The translations under genes and the position numbers were made by a program. Of a stretch of DNA of 64,000 nucleotides, positions 9,392 through 18,676 are shown piece by piece. The DNA is from Reinekea forsetii (GTDB lineage: Bacteria > Pseudomonadota > Gammaproteobacteria > Pseudomonadales > Natronospirillaceae). The stretch covers positions 891,501-955,500 of the forward strand of contig NZ_CP011797.1 in assembly GCF_002795845.1 (NCBI RefSeq), written 5' to 3'. Below the pieces are notes generated by a model. It was not told the DNA's origin. It was given only the letters and a program-made list of their open reading frames with translations, and ran no database searches. The stretch's first letter is position 1. The number at the start of each line of letters is the position of its first letter.

Positions 9392-10805
9392 GACCAAGAC
9401 TATCTGGGTGGTTGATGACGACCGTTCTATCCGCTGGGTGTTGGAACGCGCTATCAGCAAACAGGGCCATGATTGCTCGGTGTTCGAAAGTGGTGAAGCC
9501 CTGCTGCGCAAGATATCGACCCAGACCCCCGATGTCATTATCAGCGACGTGCGTATGGATGGCATGGGCGGGCTGGAGTTGTTGGCGCGGATGCAGGAAG
9601 AGCATCCCGATATCCCGGTGATTATTATGACTGCCCATTCTGACCTAGACAGCGCGGTGTCGTCGTTTCAGGGCGGCGCCTTCGAGTATTTACCCAAGCC
9701 ATTTGATGTCGACGAGGCGTTGGCCTTGGTCGAGCGAGCAATCGAGCACCGAGCGAAGCACCAACCCAAAGAAGCGGTTTTTGTTGAGGAGTCGCCAACT
9801 GAAATTATCGGTGAAGCGCCGGCCATGCAGGAAGTGTTTCGAGCCATCGGGCGTTTATCGCAAAGCAATATAACTGTATTGATCAATGGTGAGTCCGGTA
9901 CCGGTAAAGAATTGGTGGCTCAGGCCCTGCACCGGCACAGTCCGCGTAAGACCGAGCCCTTTATTGCCCTGAATATGGCGGCCATCCCCCGTGATCTGAT
10001 GGAATCGGAACTGTTTGGCCACGAGAAGGGCGCCTTTACCGGTGCGCAGAATTTACGTCGCGGCCGCTTTGAACAGGCCGATGGTGGCACGCTGTTTCTC
10101 GATGAGATCGGCGATATGCCGGCTGAAACTCAGACGCGTCTGTTGCGGGTGCTGTCCGACAGCGAATTTTACCGGGTCGGTGGGCATTTGCCGATCAAGG
10201 TGGATGTGCGCATCATTGCCGCAACCCATCAAAACCTTGAGCAGCTGGTCGAAGACGGGCGTTTTCGTGAAGATTTGTTTCACCGCTTGAATGTGATTCG
10301 AATTCACATCCCCAAATTGTCCGATCGGCAGGAGGATATTCCTAAGTTACTCGACTTCTTCCTGCACAAGGCGGCCAAAGAACTGGGCGTCGAAGCCAAA
10401 ACCTTGCGACCGGATACCCAGTCTTACCTGACCCGGTTGCCCTGGCCCGGTAACGTCCGCCAGCTGGAAAATATTTGCCGCTGGATTACCGTGATGGCCT
10501 CGGGCCGGGAAGTCTTGGTGAATGACTTGCCGCCGGAGCTGGTCGAGGAGGTTACGCCGGGTGGCGGTCATGAGAACTGGGAACAATCGCTGCGCAACTG
10601 GACTGATCGTGAGTTAGCCCGCGGCGAGAACCGTATTCTTGATCTGGCGATCCCCGCCTTTGAACGGGTGATGATTGAAACCGCGCTGAAACACACCGCG
10701 GGTCGGCGTCGGGACGCCGCCGAATTGCTCGGCTGGGGTCGTAACACCCTGACCCGTAAGATCAAAGAGCTGGGCCTCGATGACGGCCATGACGAATCGG
10801 ATTGA
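9384..10805 (+). CDS. glnG: Nitrogen regulator NtrC (sigma-54 activator)
   Basis: Response regulator that, when phosphorylated by NtrB, activates sigma-54 promoters for nitrogen scavenging. Domains in order: receiver (1-120) with acidic pocket VVDDD and phospho-acceptor Asp55 in [11 protein letters not shown]+ domain (~140-370) with Walker A GESGTGKE, the sigma-54-contacting GAFTGA loop and Walker [12 protein letters not shown]-terminal Fis-type helix-turn-helix [19 protein letters not shown]. 473 aa, normal length. A sigma-54 promoter with an adjacent NtrC site precedes aapJ 8 kb downstream. A terminator follows at 10840. Confidence 0.97.
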   Translation: MSKTKTIWVVDDDRSIRWVLERAISKQGHDCSVFESGEALLRKISTQTPDVIISDVRMDGMGGLELLARMQEEHPDIPVIIMTAHSDLDSAVSSFQGGAFEYLPKPFDVDEALALVERAIEHRAKHQPKEAVFVEESPTEIIGEAPAMQEVFRAIGRLSQSNITVLINGESGTGKELVAQALHRHSPRKTEPFIALNMAAIPRDLMESELFGHEKGAFTGAQNLRRGRFEQADGGTLFLDEIGDMPAETQTRLLRVLSDSEFYRVGGHLPIKVDVRIIAATHQNLEQLVEDGRFREDLFHRLNVIRIHIPKLSDRQEDIPKLLDFFLHKAAKELGVEAKTLRPDTQSYLTRLPWPGNVRQLENICRWITVMASGREVLVNDLPPELVEEVTPGGGHENWEQSLRNWTDRELARGENRILDLAIPAFERVMIETALKHTAGRRRDAAELLGWGRNTLTRKIKELGLDDGHDESD

Positions 10806-10839
10806 TCCAGAATTGACGGGTATCAACGCAATCAACAGG

Positions 10840-10861
10840 GCGAGCTTAGGGCTCGCTTTTT
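10840..10861 (+). terminator. Rho-independent terminator after glnG
   Basis: Perfect 6-bp stem GCGAGC / GCTCGC with a 5-nt loop followed by five T residues, 35 nt after the glnG stop. It separates glnLG from argG. Confidence 0.85.
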
Positions 10862-10977
10862 CATGGCGTACCAATAGGCCGGATGAAACAGGTTATTGTC
10901 GGCATTTTACTGGTGCTTGGCGACGTCAATCCATACAATGTGCCCGAAATTAACTGAACTCAATGCCGGGAGTGCAT

Positions 10978-12198
10978 ATGTCAGATATTAAAAAAGTTGT
11001 GTTGGCCTATTCTGGCGGTCTCGATACCTCGGTGATCGCTAAATGGATTACTGAGACTTATAAGTGTGAAGTGGTCACCTTTACCGCCGACCTGGGTCAG
11101 GGTGAAGAAGTTGAACCCGCCCGCGCCAAGGCTAAAGCCCTGGGCATCAAAGAAATCTACATCGAAGACTTGCGTGAAGAATTCGTCCGTGACTTCGTTT
11201 TCCCGATGTTTCGCGCCAATGCCATCTATGAGGGTGAGTACTTACTCGGCACCTCTATTGCCCGGCCCCTGATCGCCAAGCGATTAATCGAAATCGCCAA
11301 TGAAACCGGTGCGGATGCTATCTCTCATGGTGCCACCGGTAAGGGTAACGATCAGGTTCGCTTTGAGTTGGGTGCCTATGCCTTGAAGCCCGGTGTGAAG
11401 GTGATTGCGCCTTGGCGTGAATGGGATCTGACGTCGCGTGAAACGCTGATGGACTATTGCGCCAAACATGATATCCCGGTCGATTTCAACAAGGCGGGCA
11501 AAAAATCGCCCTATTCGATGGATGCCAACCTGCTGCATATTTCCTATGAAAGTGGCATCCTGGAAGATCCATGGACCGAAGCCGAGGAAGAGATGTGGCG
11601 CTGGAGTGTCAGCCCCGAAGCGGCCCCCGATCAAGCCACCTATATTGAACTGTCGTACCTCACCGGTGACATTGTCGCCATCGATGACCAGGCAATGACT
11701 CCGGCCGAAGTCCTGACCTATCTGAATAAGGTTGGTGGCGACAACGGTATCGGACGTCTGGATCTGGTCGAGAATCGCTATGTTGGTATGAAAGCACGCG
11801 GTTGTTATGAAACACCCGGTGGCACCATCATGATGCGTGCTCATCGTGCCATCGAATCCATTACCCTGGATCGCGAGGTTGCTCATTTAAAAGACAGCCT
11901 GATGCCGAAATACGCCGAGCTGATCTATAACGGCTATTGGTGGAGCCCGGAGCGTCAATTGTTGCAGAAGATGATCGACGCCTCGCAAGAGCCGGTTAAT
12001 GGCACAGTCCGCTTGAAGCTCTACAAGGGCAATGTGACCGTGGTGGGCCGTAAATCCGACGACAGCCTGTTTGATGAGAAAATGGCGACCATGGAAGACG
12101 ACGCCGGCGCTTACAACCAGAAAGACGCTGAGGGTTTCATTAAACTGAACGCCTTACGCTTAAAGATTGCTGCCGCCAAAGGCCGTAGTCCGCTCTAA
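10978..12198 (+). CDS. argG: Argininosuccinate synthase
   Basis: Condenses citrulline and aspartate with ATP to argininosuccinate in arginine synthesis. 406 aa, typical of the short bacterial type. The N-terminal P-loop AYSGGLDTS identifies the PP-ATPase fold; [26 protein letters not shown] and [16 protein letters not shown] are family signatures. The ATG at 10978 is preferred over an in-frame ATG at 10963 because GGGAG sits 5 nt upstream and homologues start at the motif [11 protein letters not shown]. No arginine-repressor box was recognised upstream. Confidence 0.97.
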   Translation: MSDIKKVVLAYSGGLDTSVIAKWITETYKCEVVTFTADLGQGEEVEPARAKAKALGIKEIYIEDLREEFVRDFVFPMFRANAIYEGEYLLGTSIARPLIAKRLIEIANETGADAISHGATGKGNDQVRFELGAYALKPGVKVIAPWREWDLTSRETLMDYCAKHDIPVDFNKAGKKSPYSMDANLLHISYESGILEDPWTEAEEEMWRWSVSPEAAPDQATYIELSYLTGDIVAIDDQAMTPAEVLTYLNKVGGDNGIGRLDLVENRYVGMKARGCYETPGGTIMMRAHRAIESITLDREVAHLKDSLMPKYAELIYNGYWWSPERQLLQKMIDASQEPVNGTVRLKLYKGNVTVVGRKSDDSLFDEKMATMEDDAGAYNQKDAEGFIKLNALRLKIAAAKGRSPL

Positions 12199-12349
12199 AC
12201 CGAGCTATACTCCGTCCCGATCCTTCAGGTGTCGTGGCGGAGTCCTCTTCGTGAATCGACGGCGATCTCGCTCAACCACCTTGTGCATATTCGTCCGTTG
12301 GTATCCTAGCGCCCGCCTGGGGTGTCGTCCTTAAGCAAGGGAATGTCGA

Positions 12350-13150
12350 TTGGATAACCTCTTCTTTATCGCCTCAAAACTGATCTGGATGTTCATTTCA
12401 CCGGCCAATTGGCTTGTGTTGATCCCGCTGCTGGCGCTTTTATTGAACCGCTTAGGGTGGCTGATATGGGCGCGCTGTACTTGGGCTCTAGAGATCGGGC
12501 TTATTTTACTGATTGGTGCCTATCCGGTCGGCCAATGGTTGGCTGAGCCATTAGAATCCTATAGTGCGATTCCTGTGCCGGATGCACCGGCTCCCGATGG
12601 CATTATCGTGCTTGGTGGGGCATGGCAGACCGAGCAAGCCGATTATTGGCAACAATGGGAGTTGAATCACGCCGCGGAACGCGAGCTGGCCTTTCTGATG
12701 CTGGCCGAGCGCTATCCGGCTGCTAAGCTAGTCTTTACCGGCGGATCGGGCCGCGTGTTTAGTCAAGGGCTGAAGGAAGCTCATTGGGCACAGGCTCTGT
12801 ATCGGGATTTTGGTCTCGACCAGACGCGCTTAACGTTGGAAAACGAGAGTCGCAACACCGATGAAAACGCTCGCTTCAGCAAGCGACTGGTGACCCCCAA
12901 AATCGGCGAGCGCTGGTGGTTGATCACCAGCGCATACCATATGCCACGCTCGGTGGGGGTCTTTTGCCAGCAAGGTTGGTCGGTCACGCCCTACCCGGTG
13001 GACCACTACTATGCCGGCCTGTCCTGGCGTCCTAATTGGCAACTGGCCAAGCATCTGCAGGAGCTGGAGCGGGTTTTACACGAATGGCTGGGTCTGGTGG
13101 TGTATCGTGGCACGGGCAAAAGCAGTTATTTATTTCCCCCACGTTGTTAG
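12350..13150 (+). CDS. YdcF/ElyC-like DUF218 envelope protein
   Basis: 266 aa with two N-terminal hydrophobic segments (about 4-30 and 38-58) followed by a soluble DUF218 domain with the motifs IIVLGGAW, KLVFTGGSG, the ENESRNTDENA region and TSAYHMPRS. The layout matches E. coli ElyC (YcbC), an inner-membrane protein that affects peptidoglycan/lipid-carrier metabolism; SanA and YdcF share the fold. Biochemical function of the family is poorly defined. Start is a TTG at 12350 with AAGG 9 nt upstream. Convergent with the downstream kinase gene; the stop codons overlap by 4 nt. Confidence 0.85.
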   Translation: MDNLFFIASKLIWMFISPANWLVLIPLLALLLNRLGWLIWARCTWALEIGLILLIGAYPVGQWLAEPLESYSAIPVPDAPAPDGIIVLGGAWQTEQADYWQQWELNHAAERELAFLMLAERYPAAKLVFTGGSGRVFSQGLKEAHWAQALYRDFGLDQTRLTLENESRNTDENARFSKRLVTPKIGERWWLITSAYHMPRSVGVFCQQGWSVTPYPVDHYYAGLSWRPNWQLAKHLQELERVLHEWLGLVVYRGTGKSSYLFPPRC

Positions 13151-15492
13151 CGGGTAACGGGCCACTTCAACAGCATATCGACCAATGCTTGCCGCTTGAT
13201 TGGCTTCACTAAAATATCATCTGTCCCGGCGACCAGGCAGTCCTGTCGATCCTGTTCGCTTGAGTTCGCCGTGAAGGCGATAATAGGCTGGGTGAAGCCG
13301 CGCTCGCGTAAAGTTTTTGTTGCCGTTAATCCATCCATTTCGGGCATTTGTATATCCATAATGACCAGATCGATAGGATGTTGGCCCACATAGTCCAGAG
13401 CCGCTTGAGCCCGACTAAAGGGTTTAATCTCGATGTTGAGGCGTTTCAACAAGCCACAGACCACTTTTAAATTGACTTCATTATCATCAACAACAACGAT
13501 GCGACGTCCCTCAAAGTCGGGTTGGCTAGGCTGTACTGCCTCCTCGAGAGGGCCTGCGGGTGCCGGCGCGACAATAAGTGGCAAGGTGAACCAAACCTGG
13601 CTGCCTAGGCCCAATTGGCTTTCCGCACCGATCTGCCCCGCCATCAGCTCAACCAGATCGCGTGCAATGGTCAGGCCTAAACCGGTTCCGCCATAGAGTC
13701 TTGACGTCGATGAATCCGCCTGCGAAAAGGGTCTAAACATGTCCTGTACGCTCTTGGGATCCATGCCGATGCCATTGTCGATGACTGAAATTTTAACCAG
13801 TTGAGACCGTATGTCGACTGAAAGCTCGAGTGTCACCGTGCCTTGGGGGGCAAATTTAAAGGCGTTACTGAGTAGATTGGCAATGACCTGTTCGATGCGT
13901 TGTTGATCGCCTATGATCCACTTTGGCAGTTCGGGCGCAATGATCAGTTCGAACCTGGCTGCGGGATTGTTACCAAAGCCAGCGGCATAGATGCGGGCGA
14001 TTTGCTCGGCCAGGGATTGAATATTAAAGGGCTGATTGTCAATCGTAAGCTTGTTGTTCTTTAGTTTGGCAAGATCCAAAATATCGTTAATTAGGAACAG
14101 AAGAAACGACGAAGCATGGTCAATTACGGCCAAGTGTGCCAATTTCTTCGGTTTGTCGACCTGTTCGTTTAACAGTTCGACCGAGCCTCGAATGGCAGTG
14201 AGCGGGGTGCGTAATTCATGACTGATGTTTGCCAAGAATCGCTCCTTGCTACGCACTGCCTGATCGGCAGCGAAGATCGCCTCTCGAGCAGCAAGCAGGC
14301 TAGCGGATTTTTCAAGGTAAATAATATTCAGTTGATGGCCCAACACTAAGGATAACAACACGACTTCTATGGCAACGGCGATCAAGCCCAGGTGTTCAAC
14401 AAATAGAATGGAATTGGTCTGGAGTTGTGTCGTGAGGGAAAGAAAGAGCGGAATCCCAAAGGCAACGATAATAAAGGCAATATTGGCAATCAGATAATAG
14501 CGTGCCGTCTTGTGACCCCGACGCGTCAGGGCAATGCCGGCAGTTAAGCCATAGAGAGCAAAGATCACGGCTCCAAGGCCCGCAAACTGATAGCTGTATT
14601 GAGGTAATAACGGTAACAGCAGCCAAAATGAGGCAATTGTCGCAATTGATAATAGGCCAGCTTTGTACAGCCAAGGGGTGCGGTGTGGGGCGATGCCAAG
14701 CAAACACATCACAAAGCCCATGTAGGCAAGGTTGGACGCCATGACGGTTAAGCTGATGCTATAGATGATTGGCCAAGCGAATATATCACTGAAGACATTT
14801 AATGCGGTCGCGTTGTAAATGAGGTTGCCGAAGATAAACATCGAGTAGAAAAAGTCGGCTAGATGATGGCGCACCAACCCGAGGATGAGGTAATACAGAC
14901 CCAGAGCCAGGAACATGCCCAGCGCCATCAAGGTTAGGCCATTACTGAGCTTGATCGATTCTTGATAGGATGCCTGGTCATAGAGGGCTGGAGTGGGTTG
15001 GCCCATTGAAAAGGGCGTACTCATACGGGTAAAAATACGATATTGACCGGGCGGCACCGACAGGGCGCGGCCATGGCGTAAGAAATAACCATTCACCTCG
15101 GTACTTTGAATGCCGCCATGGTAGGCCGCAACTGCCTCACCGTGTGCGTCGATCACAAAATGACTGAACAGACCAACTACCGAGGAGTTTTTAAAATCGA
15201 TCACCAGCGGTTTGTCGGCCAGGACCTGGGCCGACATCAGATGCCAAAAAGTACCGCCCGTTCGCGGCAACCTATCCGCGCGCGCAATCAGTTGCCCAGG
15301 TTCCAATGCGAGCAATTCACGCCAGCCGGTTGAGGAGTCACTAAGGCTGTCATCGAGCCAGAAGGCATCTGCGTTAGCGGCTGAAACTGGATGGGCGACA
15401 AGCAACATAAGAGCCAAGGCAAATCGAGCGAGCAGTGAACCCGTACCGAAAACGCATGATCGCCTTAGTGTTTGGGCCGATAGATTTATCAT
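13147..15492 (-). CDS. 7TMR-DISM hybrid sensor histidine kinase
   Basis: 781 aa. A signal-like hydrophobic segment (~20-38) leads into a periplasmic beta-rich domain (~45-180) of the 7TMR-DISM extracellular type, then seven transmembrane segments (~185-395), a HisKA domain with His425 in ANISHELRTP, a HATPase domain (NLLSNAFKFAP, DNGIGM, GGTGLGL) and a receiver with acidic VVDDNEVN and acceptor Asp713 in IMDIQMPEMDG. No output domain is present, so the phosphate must pass to a separate Hpt or regulator not seen nearby. The ligand is unknown; relatives are thought to bind carbohydrates or related small molecules. Confidence 0.92.
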   Translation of the reverse strand: MINLSAQTLRRSCVFGTGSLLARFALALMLLVAHPVSAANADAFWLDDSLSDSSTGWRELLALEPGQLIARADRLPRTGGTFWHLMSAQVLADKPLVIDFKNSSVVGLFSHFVIDAHGEAVAAYHGGIQSTEVNGYFLRHGRALSVPPGQYRIFTRMSTPFSMGQPTPALYDQASYQESIKLSNGLTLMALGMFLALGLYYLILGLVRHHLADFFYSMFIFGNLIYNATALNVFSDIFAWPIIYSISLTVMASNLAYMGFVMCLLGIAPHRTPWLYKAGLLSIATIASFWLLLPLLPQYSYQFAGLGAVIFALYGLTAGIALTRRGHKTARYYLIANIAFIIVAFGIPLFLSLTTQLQTNSILFVEHLGLIAVAIEVVLLSLVLGHQLNIIYLEKSASLLAAREAIFAADQAVRSKERFLANISHELRTPLTAIRGSVELLNEQVDKPKKLAHLAVIDHASSFLLFLINDILDLAKLKNNKLTIDNQPFNIQSLAEQIARIYAAGFGNNPAARFELIIAPELPKWIIGDQQRIEQVIANLLSNAFKFAPQGTVTLELSVDIRSQLVKISVIDNGIGMDPKSVQDMFRPFSQADSSTSRLYGGTGLGLTIARDLVELMAGQIGAESQLGLGSQVWFTLPLIVAPAPAGPLEEAVQPSQPDFEGRRIVVVDDNEVNLKVVCGLLKRLNIEIKPFSRAQAALDYVGQHPIDLVIMDIQMPEMDGLTATKTLRERGFTQPIIAFTANSSEQDRQDCLVAGTDDILVKPIKRQALVDMLLKWPVTR

Positions 15493-15698
15493 TGTTGGCT
15501 GATACTTAGTGAGCTGAGTGACCCAAAGGCTAACAGCAACGAAATGGTTGTCAATTTTACCGGTGTCAACAGCAACCGGGCTCGGTGATCCGTTTAGCTC
15601 CCAAACTCATGCTCGGCCATGCTGGCTTGATCAGCCGATTCAGTTCAATAGGACTCATGACAATGTAATTATCACTACATTCTTAACGTGATTGTTCG

Positions 15699-15739
15699 TT
15701 GATTCCGATCAACTTTGTAATATTCCTACCGGTTATTCT
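15699..15739 (+). promoter_or_regulatory. FNR/ANR-dependent class II promoter of the OFA transporter
   Basis: TTGAT-TCCG-ATCAA at 15699-15712 is a perfect FNR/ANR box (arms extend to GTTGAT/ATCAAC). A -10-like TATTCT lies at 15734-15739, placing the start near 15746 and the box centre near -41, exactly the class II activator position. A further dyad AATGTA-N8-TACATT lies at 15662-15681. This predicts anaerobic induction of the transporter. Confidence 0.7.
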
Positions 15740-15772
15740 CTTGCGCAGATATAAACCCCTAGGAGATTCGGC

Positions 15773-17041
15773 ATGAAAAACCGTTGGCTTATCGCAGCAT
15801 CTGCTGTGGGCGTGCATGCCTCAATTGGTTCAGTGTACGCCTTCAGCGTATTTAAAAAACCGTTGGGACAGCTAATAGACACGGCGACAAACAATGAAAT
15901 CGCGATGACGTTTAGCTTGGCAATATTTTTTCTAGGTATGGCTGCGGCCATTATGGGCCACTTTGTCGAACGTCACGGCCCCCGCAAGGCGGGCATTTTG
16001 GCGGCCAGCTTCTTTGGCGGCGGCATGCTAATCGCCGGCTTGGGTGCCTATATTCAGAATCTCTATGTCATTTGGTTAGGGTATGGGGTTTTAGGCGGCA
16101 TCGGTCTAGGCATCGGTTATATCACCCCCGTATCAACACTGGTCAAGTGGTTCCCGGACCGGCGCGGTCTGGCTACTGGTCTAGCGATTATGGGTTTTGG
16201 TTTTGGTGCCATGATCGGCGCACCCGTGTTTAACTATATTATTGAGACTTTCACCGTGGCCGGTGGCGGTATCGCCTATACTTGGTTCATCATGGGGCTG
16301 GTCTACCTGGTAGTGATGTTTGCCTCCGCGTCCTACTTGGAACGCCCCCCCCAGGGTTGGCTGCCAGCCGGTATGCAAGCGGCGGTTGACGCTGGCGAGA
16401 GAACGGTTACTCAGGATTTATCTCAGCTTATGGCTAACGAAGCCATCAAAAAGGCTCCGTTCTATGGCCTCTGGATCATGATGTTTATTAATATTTCCTG
16501 TGGTCTTGGCGTGATCTATTCAGCGTCACCCTTGGCACAAGAAACAATGGGCTTAACCGCGACTCAAGCCGCAACCATGGTCGGTTTAATGTCGCTGTTC
16601 AATGGTCTGGGCCGTATCGGTTGGGCATCCTTCTCCGATGTTATCGGCCGTGGCAATACCTATATGGCGTTCTTTCTTATCCAGATCGTGGCCTTCATTC
16701 TATTACCCAATCTAACCTCCCTGGTAGCCTTTCAGATTGTCGTGTTTACCATCTTAAGCTGTTATGGCGGCGGTTTTGCGACCTTGCCAGCCTTTATCGG
16801 CGATCTATTCGGGACCAAGGAGCTAGGTGCGATTCACGGCTATATCTTAACCGCTTGGGCTTTTGCCGGTCTGGCCGGGCCACAAATTAATGCCTACCTA
16901 CATACCGTGACAGGCTCATATGAGGCGACCCTCTATATTTTCTCGGGTGCTTTTGTGGTGGCACTGGGCGTTTCAATTGCCATGATTCTCTATATCAAGC
17001 GCGCCCGTGCCGAATTAAATGGCCAGCCGTCCATAGCCTAA
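15773..17041 (+). CDS. OFA-family MFS transporter (oxalate/formate/pyruvate type)
   Basis: 422 aa with 12 predicted membrane helices and MFS hallmarks. The start MKNRWLIAASAVGVHASIGS, the loop after helix 2 (GHFVERHGPRKAG) and WFPDRRGLATGLAIMGFGFGA are typical of the oxalate:formate antiporter family, which includes OxlT and the E. coli pyruvate-responsive YhjX. Substrate cannot be read from sequence; small carboxylates are likely. AGGAG lies 8 nt before the ATG. A perfect FNR box upstream suggests anaerobic expression, so export of a fermentation acid such as formate, made by the pflB product, is a reasonable inference. Confidence 0.88.
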   Translation: MKNRWLIAASAVGVHASIGSVYAFSVFKKPLGQLIDTATNNEIAMTFSLAIFFLGMAAAIMGHFVERHGPRKAGILAASFFGGGMLIAGLGAYIQNLYVIWLGYGVLGGIGLGIGYITPVSTLVKWFPDRRGLATGLAIMGFGFGAMIGAPVFNYIIETFTVAGGGIAYTWFIMGLVYLVVMFASASYLERPPQGWLPAGMQAAVDAGERTVTQDLSQLMANEAIKKAPFYGLWIMMFINISCGLGVIYSASPLAQETMGLTATQAATMVGLMSLFNGLGRIGWASFSDVIGRGNTYMAFFLIQIVAFILLPNLTSLVAFQIVVFTILSCYGGGFATLPAFIGDLFGTKELGAIHGYILTAWAFAGLAGPQINAYLHTVTGSYEATLYIFSGAFVVALGVSIAMILYIKRARAELNGQPSIA

Positions 17042-17263
17042 CTAGGGCTATCGCCACCGCTGGTGTCGATGTTGCGAGGCTAGCAACTGAATAGGGCGTA
17101 TTGGATCTGTTGCTTGCCTTGGTGGTGGGTAGGGCTGGCGGGCTAAAGTTCCCCAATTCAGCGTCGGCCGTTTTGCTTTTCCGCCGAAATTAGCCGCCCT
17201 GGTTTGTGTGTGCATCGGCTTTATGATCTGATGCCCCCATTATCATAAGAGACTCGCGCCGAC

Positions 17264-18196
17264 ATGACTGCCAAGAAGCCCATAACCGGTCAGCTGCATC
17301 CGCGTAATAAGCATCAGGGCCGATACGATCTGGTTCAGCTGGCGAACAGCCATCCCCCTTTGGCTAAGTTTTTTGTCAAGAATCCAGTCGGGCAGCTGAC
17401 CGTTGAATTCGCCAACCCGGAGGCGGTGCTAGCACTCAATCGAGCCTTGCTGGCGCACTTCTACGGCATTAAGCATTGGTCAATTCCAACAGGCTACCTC
17501 TGTCCGCCCATTCCAGGCCGGGCCGATTACATCCACTACGCGGCGGATATACTCGGCCTGAAGAGCGTCCAGCCTCGCGGAGCTGTGAGGATTCTCGATA
17601 TCGGCACCGGTGCCAATCTTATTTACCCGATCATCGGCAGCCAAGTTTACGGATGGAATTTTGTGGCGAGCGATATCGATCCGATATCGATTTCGGCGGC
17701 CCAAACCCTGGTTGCGGCTAACCCGGTGCTGAAGTCGAAGATTGAACTCAGGCTCCAAGCGCAGCCGGGACGGATCTTTCACGGCTGTATCAAGCCCGAG
17801 GATCGTTTTCACTTAACGCTGTGCAACCCGCCTTTTCATAAGTCGTTGGCCGATGCTGCGGTCGGTACTCGCCGAAAACTCCACAACCTTAAAAAAGCCA
17901 AGCCGGGGCCGGCCGAACCGATCCGCAATTTTGGCGGGCAACAGGCTGAATTGTGGTGCCAGGGCGGTGAGCTGCGCTTTATCCAGAATATGATCCGAGA
18001 GAGTGTTGAATTTCAAACGCAAGTGGGTTGGTTCACCTGCCTAGTGTCAAAGCGAGAGCATTTAAAGACGTTGGAGCAATCGATTGCGGCCTTACCGGTG
18101 CAGAATCGCCGTGTGATCACCATGTCCCAGGGCCAAAAAAACAGTCGCTTTTTGGCCTGGACCTTTAAAACCACTGCTCAATTGGCCCTTATGTAG
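17264..18196 (+). CDS. rlmF: 23S rRNA (adenine-1618-N6)-methyltransferase
   Basis: Methylates A1618 of 23S rRNA. 310 aa; matches E. coli RlmF (YbiN) with LHPRNKHQGRYD at the N-terminus, the SAM motif ILDIGTGANLIYP, the acidic motif ASDID and the catalytic NPPFHKS that marks N6-adenine methyltransferases. The N-terminal 90 residues form the family-specific RNA-binding part. It is a single-gene unit; about 220 nt of non-coding DNA separates it from the transporter upstream. Confidence 0.95.
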   Translation: MTAKKPITGQLHPRNKHQGRYDLVQLANSHPPLAKFFVKNPVGQLTVEFANPEAVLALNRALLAHFYGIKHWSIPTGYLCPPIPGRADYIHYAADILGLKSVQPRGAVRILDIGTGANLIYPIIGSQVYGWNFVASDIDPISISAAQTLVAANPVLKSKIELRLQAQPGRIFHGCIKPEDRFHLTLCNPPFHKSLADAAVGTRRKLHNLKKAKPGPAEPIRNFGGQQAELWCQGGELRFIQNMIRESVEFQTQVGWFTCLVSKREHLKTLEQSIAALPVQNRRVITMSQGQKNSRFLAWTFKTTAQLALM

Positions 18197-18483
18197 CGCT
18201 GCCAATGGCAAGGGTTGGTGCTGACGGCCTTAATTGCCCAAACTCGTCTTCAGGTGCCGGCTGATGAAGCCACAGTTGCCGTTATTCGGGCGATTGAATC
18301 GAATTCGATTAGATTGATGACGAAGATTCGGACGGGTTTTTTAGCTTCGCCTCGACCGTTAGACCAAAAATGGTTCTCCATATACCTATTTACACTTAGT
18401 TGACATATCATTTTGATCGAATCATGACCAATTAACGGATTTTTGTCGCGTCTTAGTGCACCCAAAAAGCCCTAAATGCTAGG

Positions 18484-18500
18484 CGCACCAATAGAGTGCA
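18484..18500 (-). promoter_or_regulatory. NtrC-binding site upstream of aapJ
   Basis: Read on the minus strand it is TGCACTCTATTGGTGCG, identical at 14 of 17 positions to the E. coli glnA enhancer AGCACTATATTGGTGCA. It lies only ~14 bp upstream of the -24 element, closer than classical enhancers (-100 to -140), so it may work with the half site at 18457 or have a different role. Confidence 0.6.
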
Positions 18501-18513
18501 GGTCGTGAGTCAT

Positions 18514-18529
18514 TGGCAGGGCGTTAGCA
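18514..18529 (+). promoter_or_regulatory. Sigma-54 (-24/-12) promoter for aapJQMP
   Basis: TGGCAGGGCGTTAGCA matches the consensus TGGCACG-N4-TTGCW at all fixed positions but two, and keeps the invariant GG-N10-GC spacing. With an NtrC site beside it and a nitrogen-source transporter downstream, nitrogen-limited expression is expected, as for glnHPQ in E. coli. Confidence 0.65.
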
Positions 18530-18676
18530 GACATTTGTATTTTAAACAGTTCGATTTTTAAAATAAGCGTGCTAGTCTAACGGGGCTAGACGTGCAGTTC
18601 GATAGGTGTTTGTGGTCAAAATGACACTGATCCTATCAGGAGTGTATGAAAATAATTATAAGTTCAGGAGACTCAC

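Larger units (their letters stand above)
18197..18676. other. Upstream control region of aapJ
   Basis: 480 nt without a credible gene. It contains the NtrC and sigma-54 sites listed separately, a half NtrC site TGCACC at 18457-18462 and an isolated TTGACA at 18400-18405 with no good -10. The expected transcript leader to aapJ is about 135 nt, ending in AGGAG 6 nt before the ATG. Confidence 0.6.

Noticed and set aside
12199-12349. Terminator or arginine-repressor site after argG
   Set aside because: No hairpin with T-tract and no ARG-box-like dyad could be seen in the gap.
15662-15681. Second HexR site upstream of the OFA transporter
   Set aside because: The arms resemble TGTAAT/ACTACA but the spacing is one base too long and one arm is mismatched; kept only as an unnamed dyad.
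18400-18428. Sigma-70 promoter for aapJ from TTGACA at 18400
   Set aside because: At 17-nt spacing the -10 would be CATGAC, a poor match; the sigma-54 element downstream fits far better.
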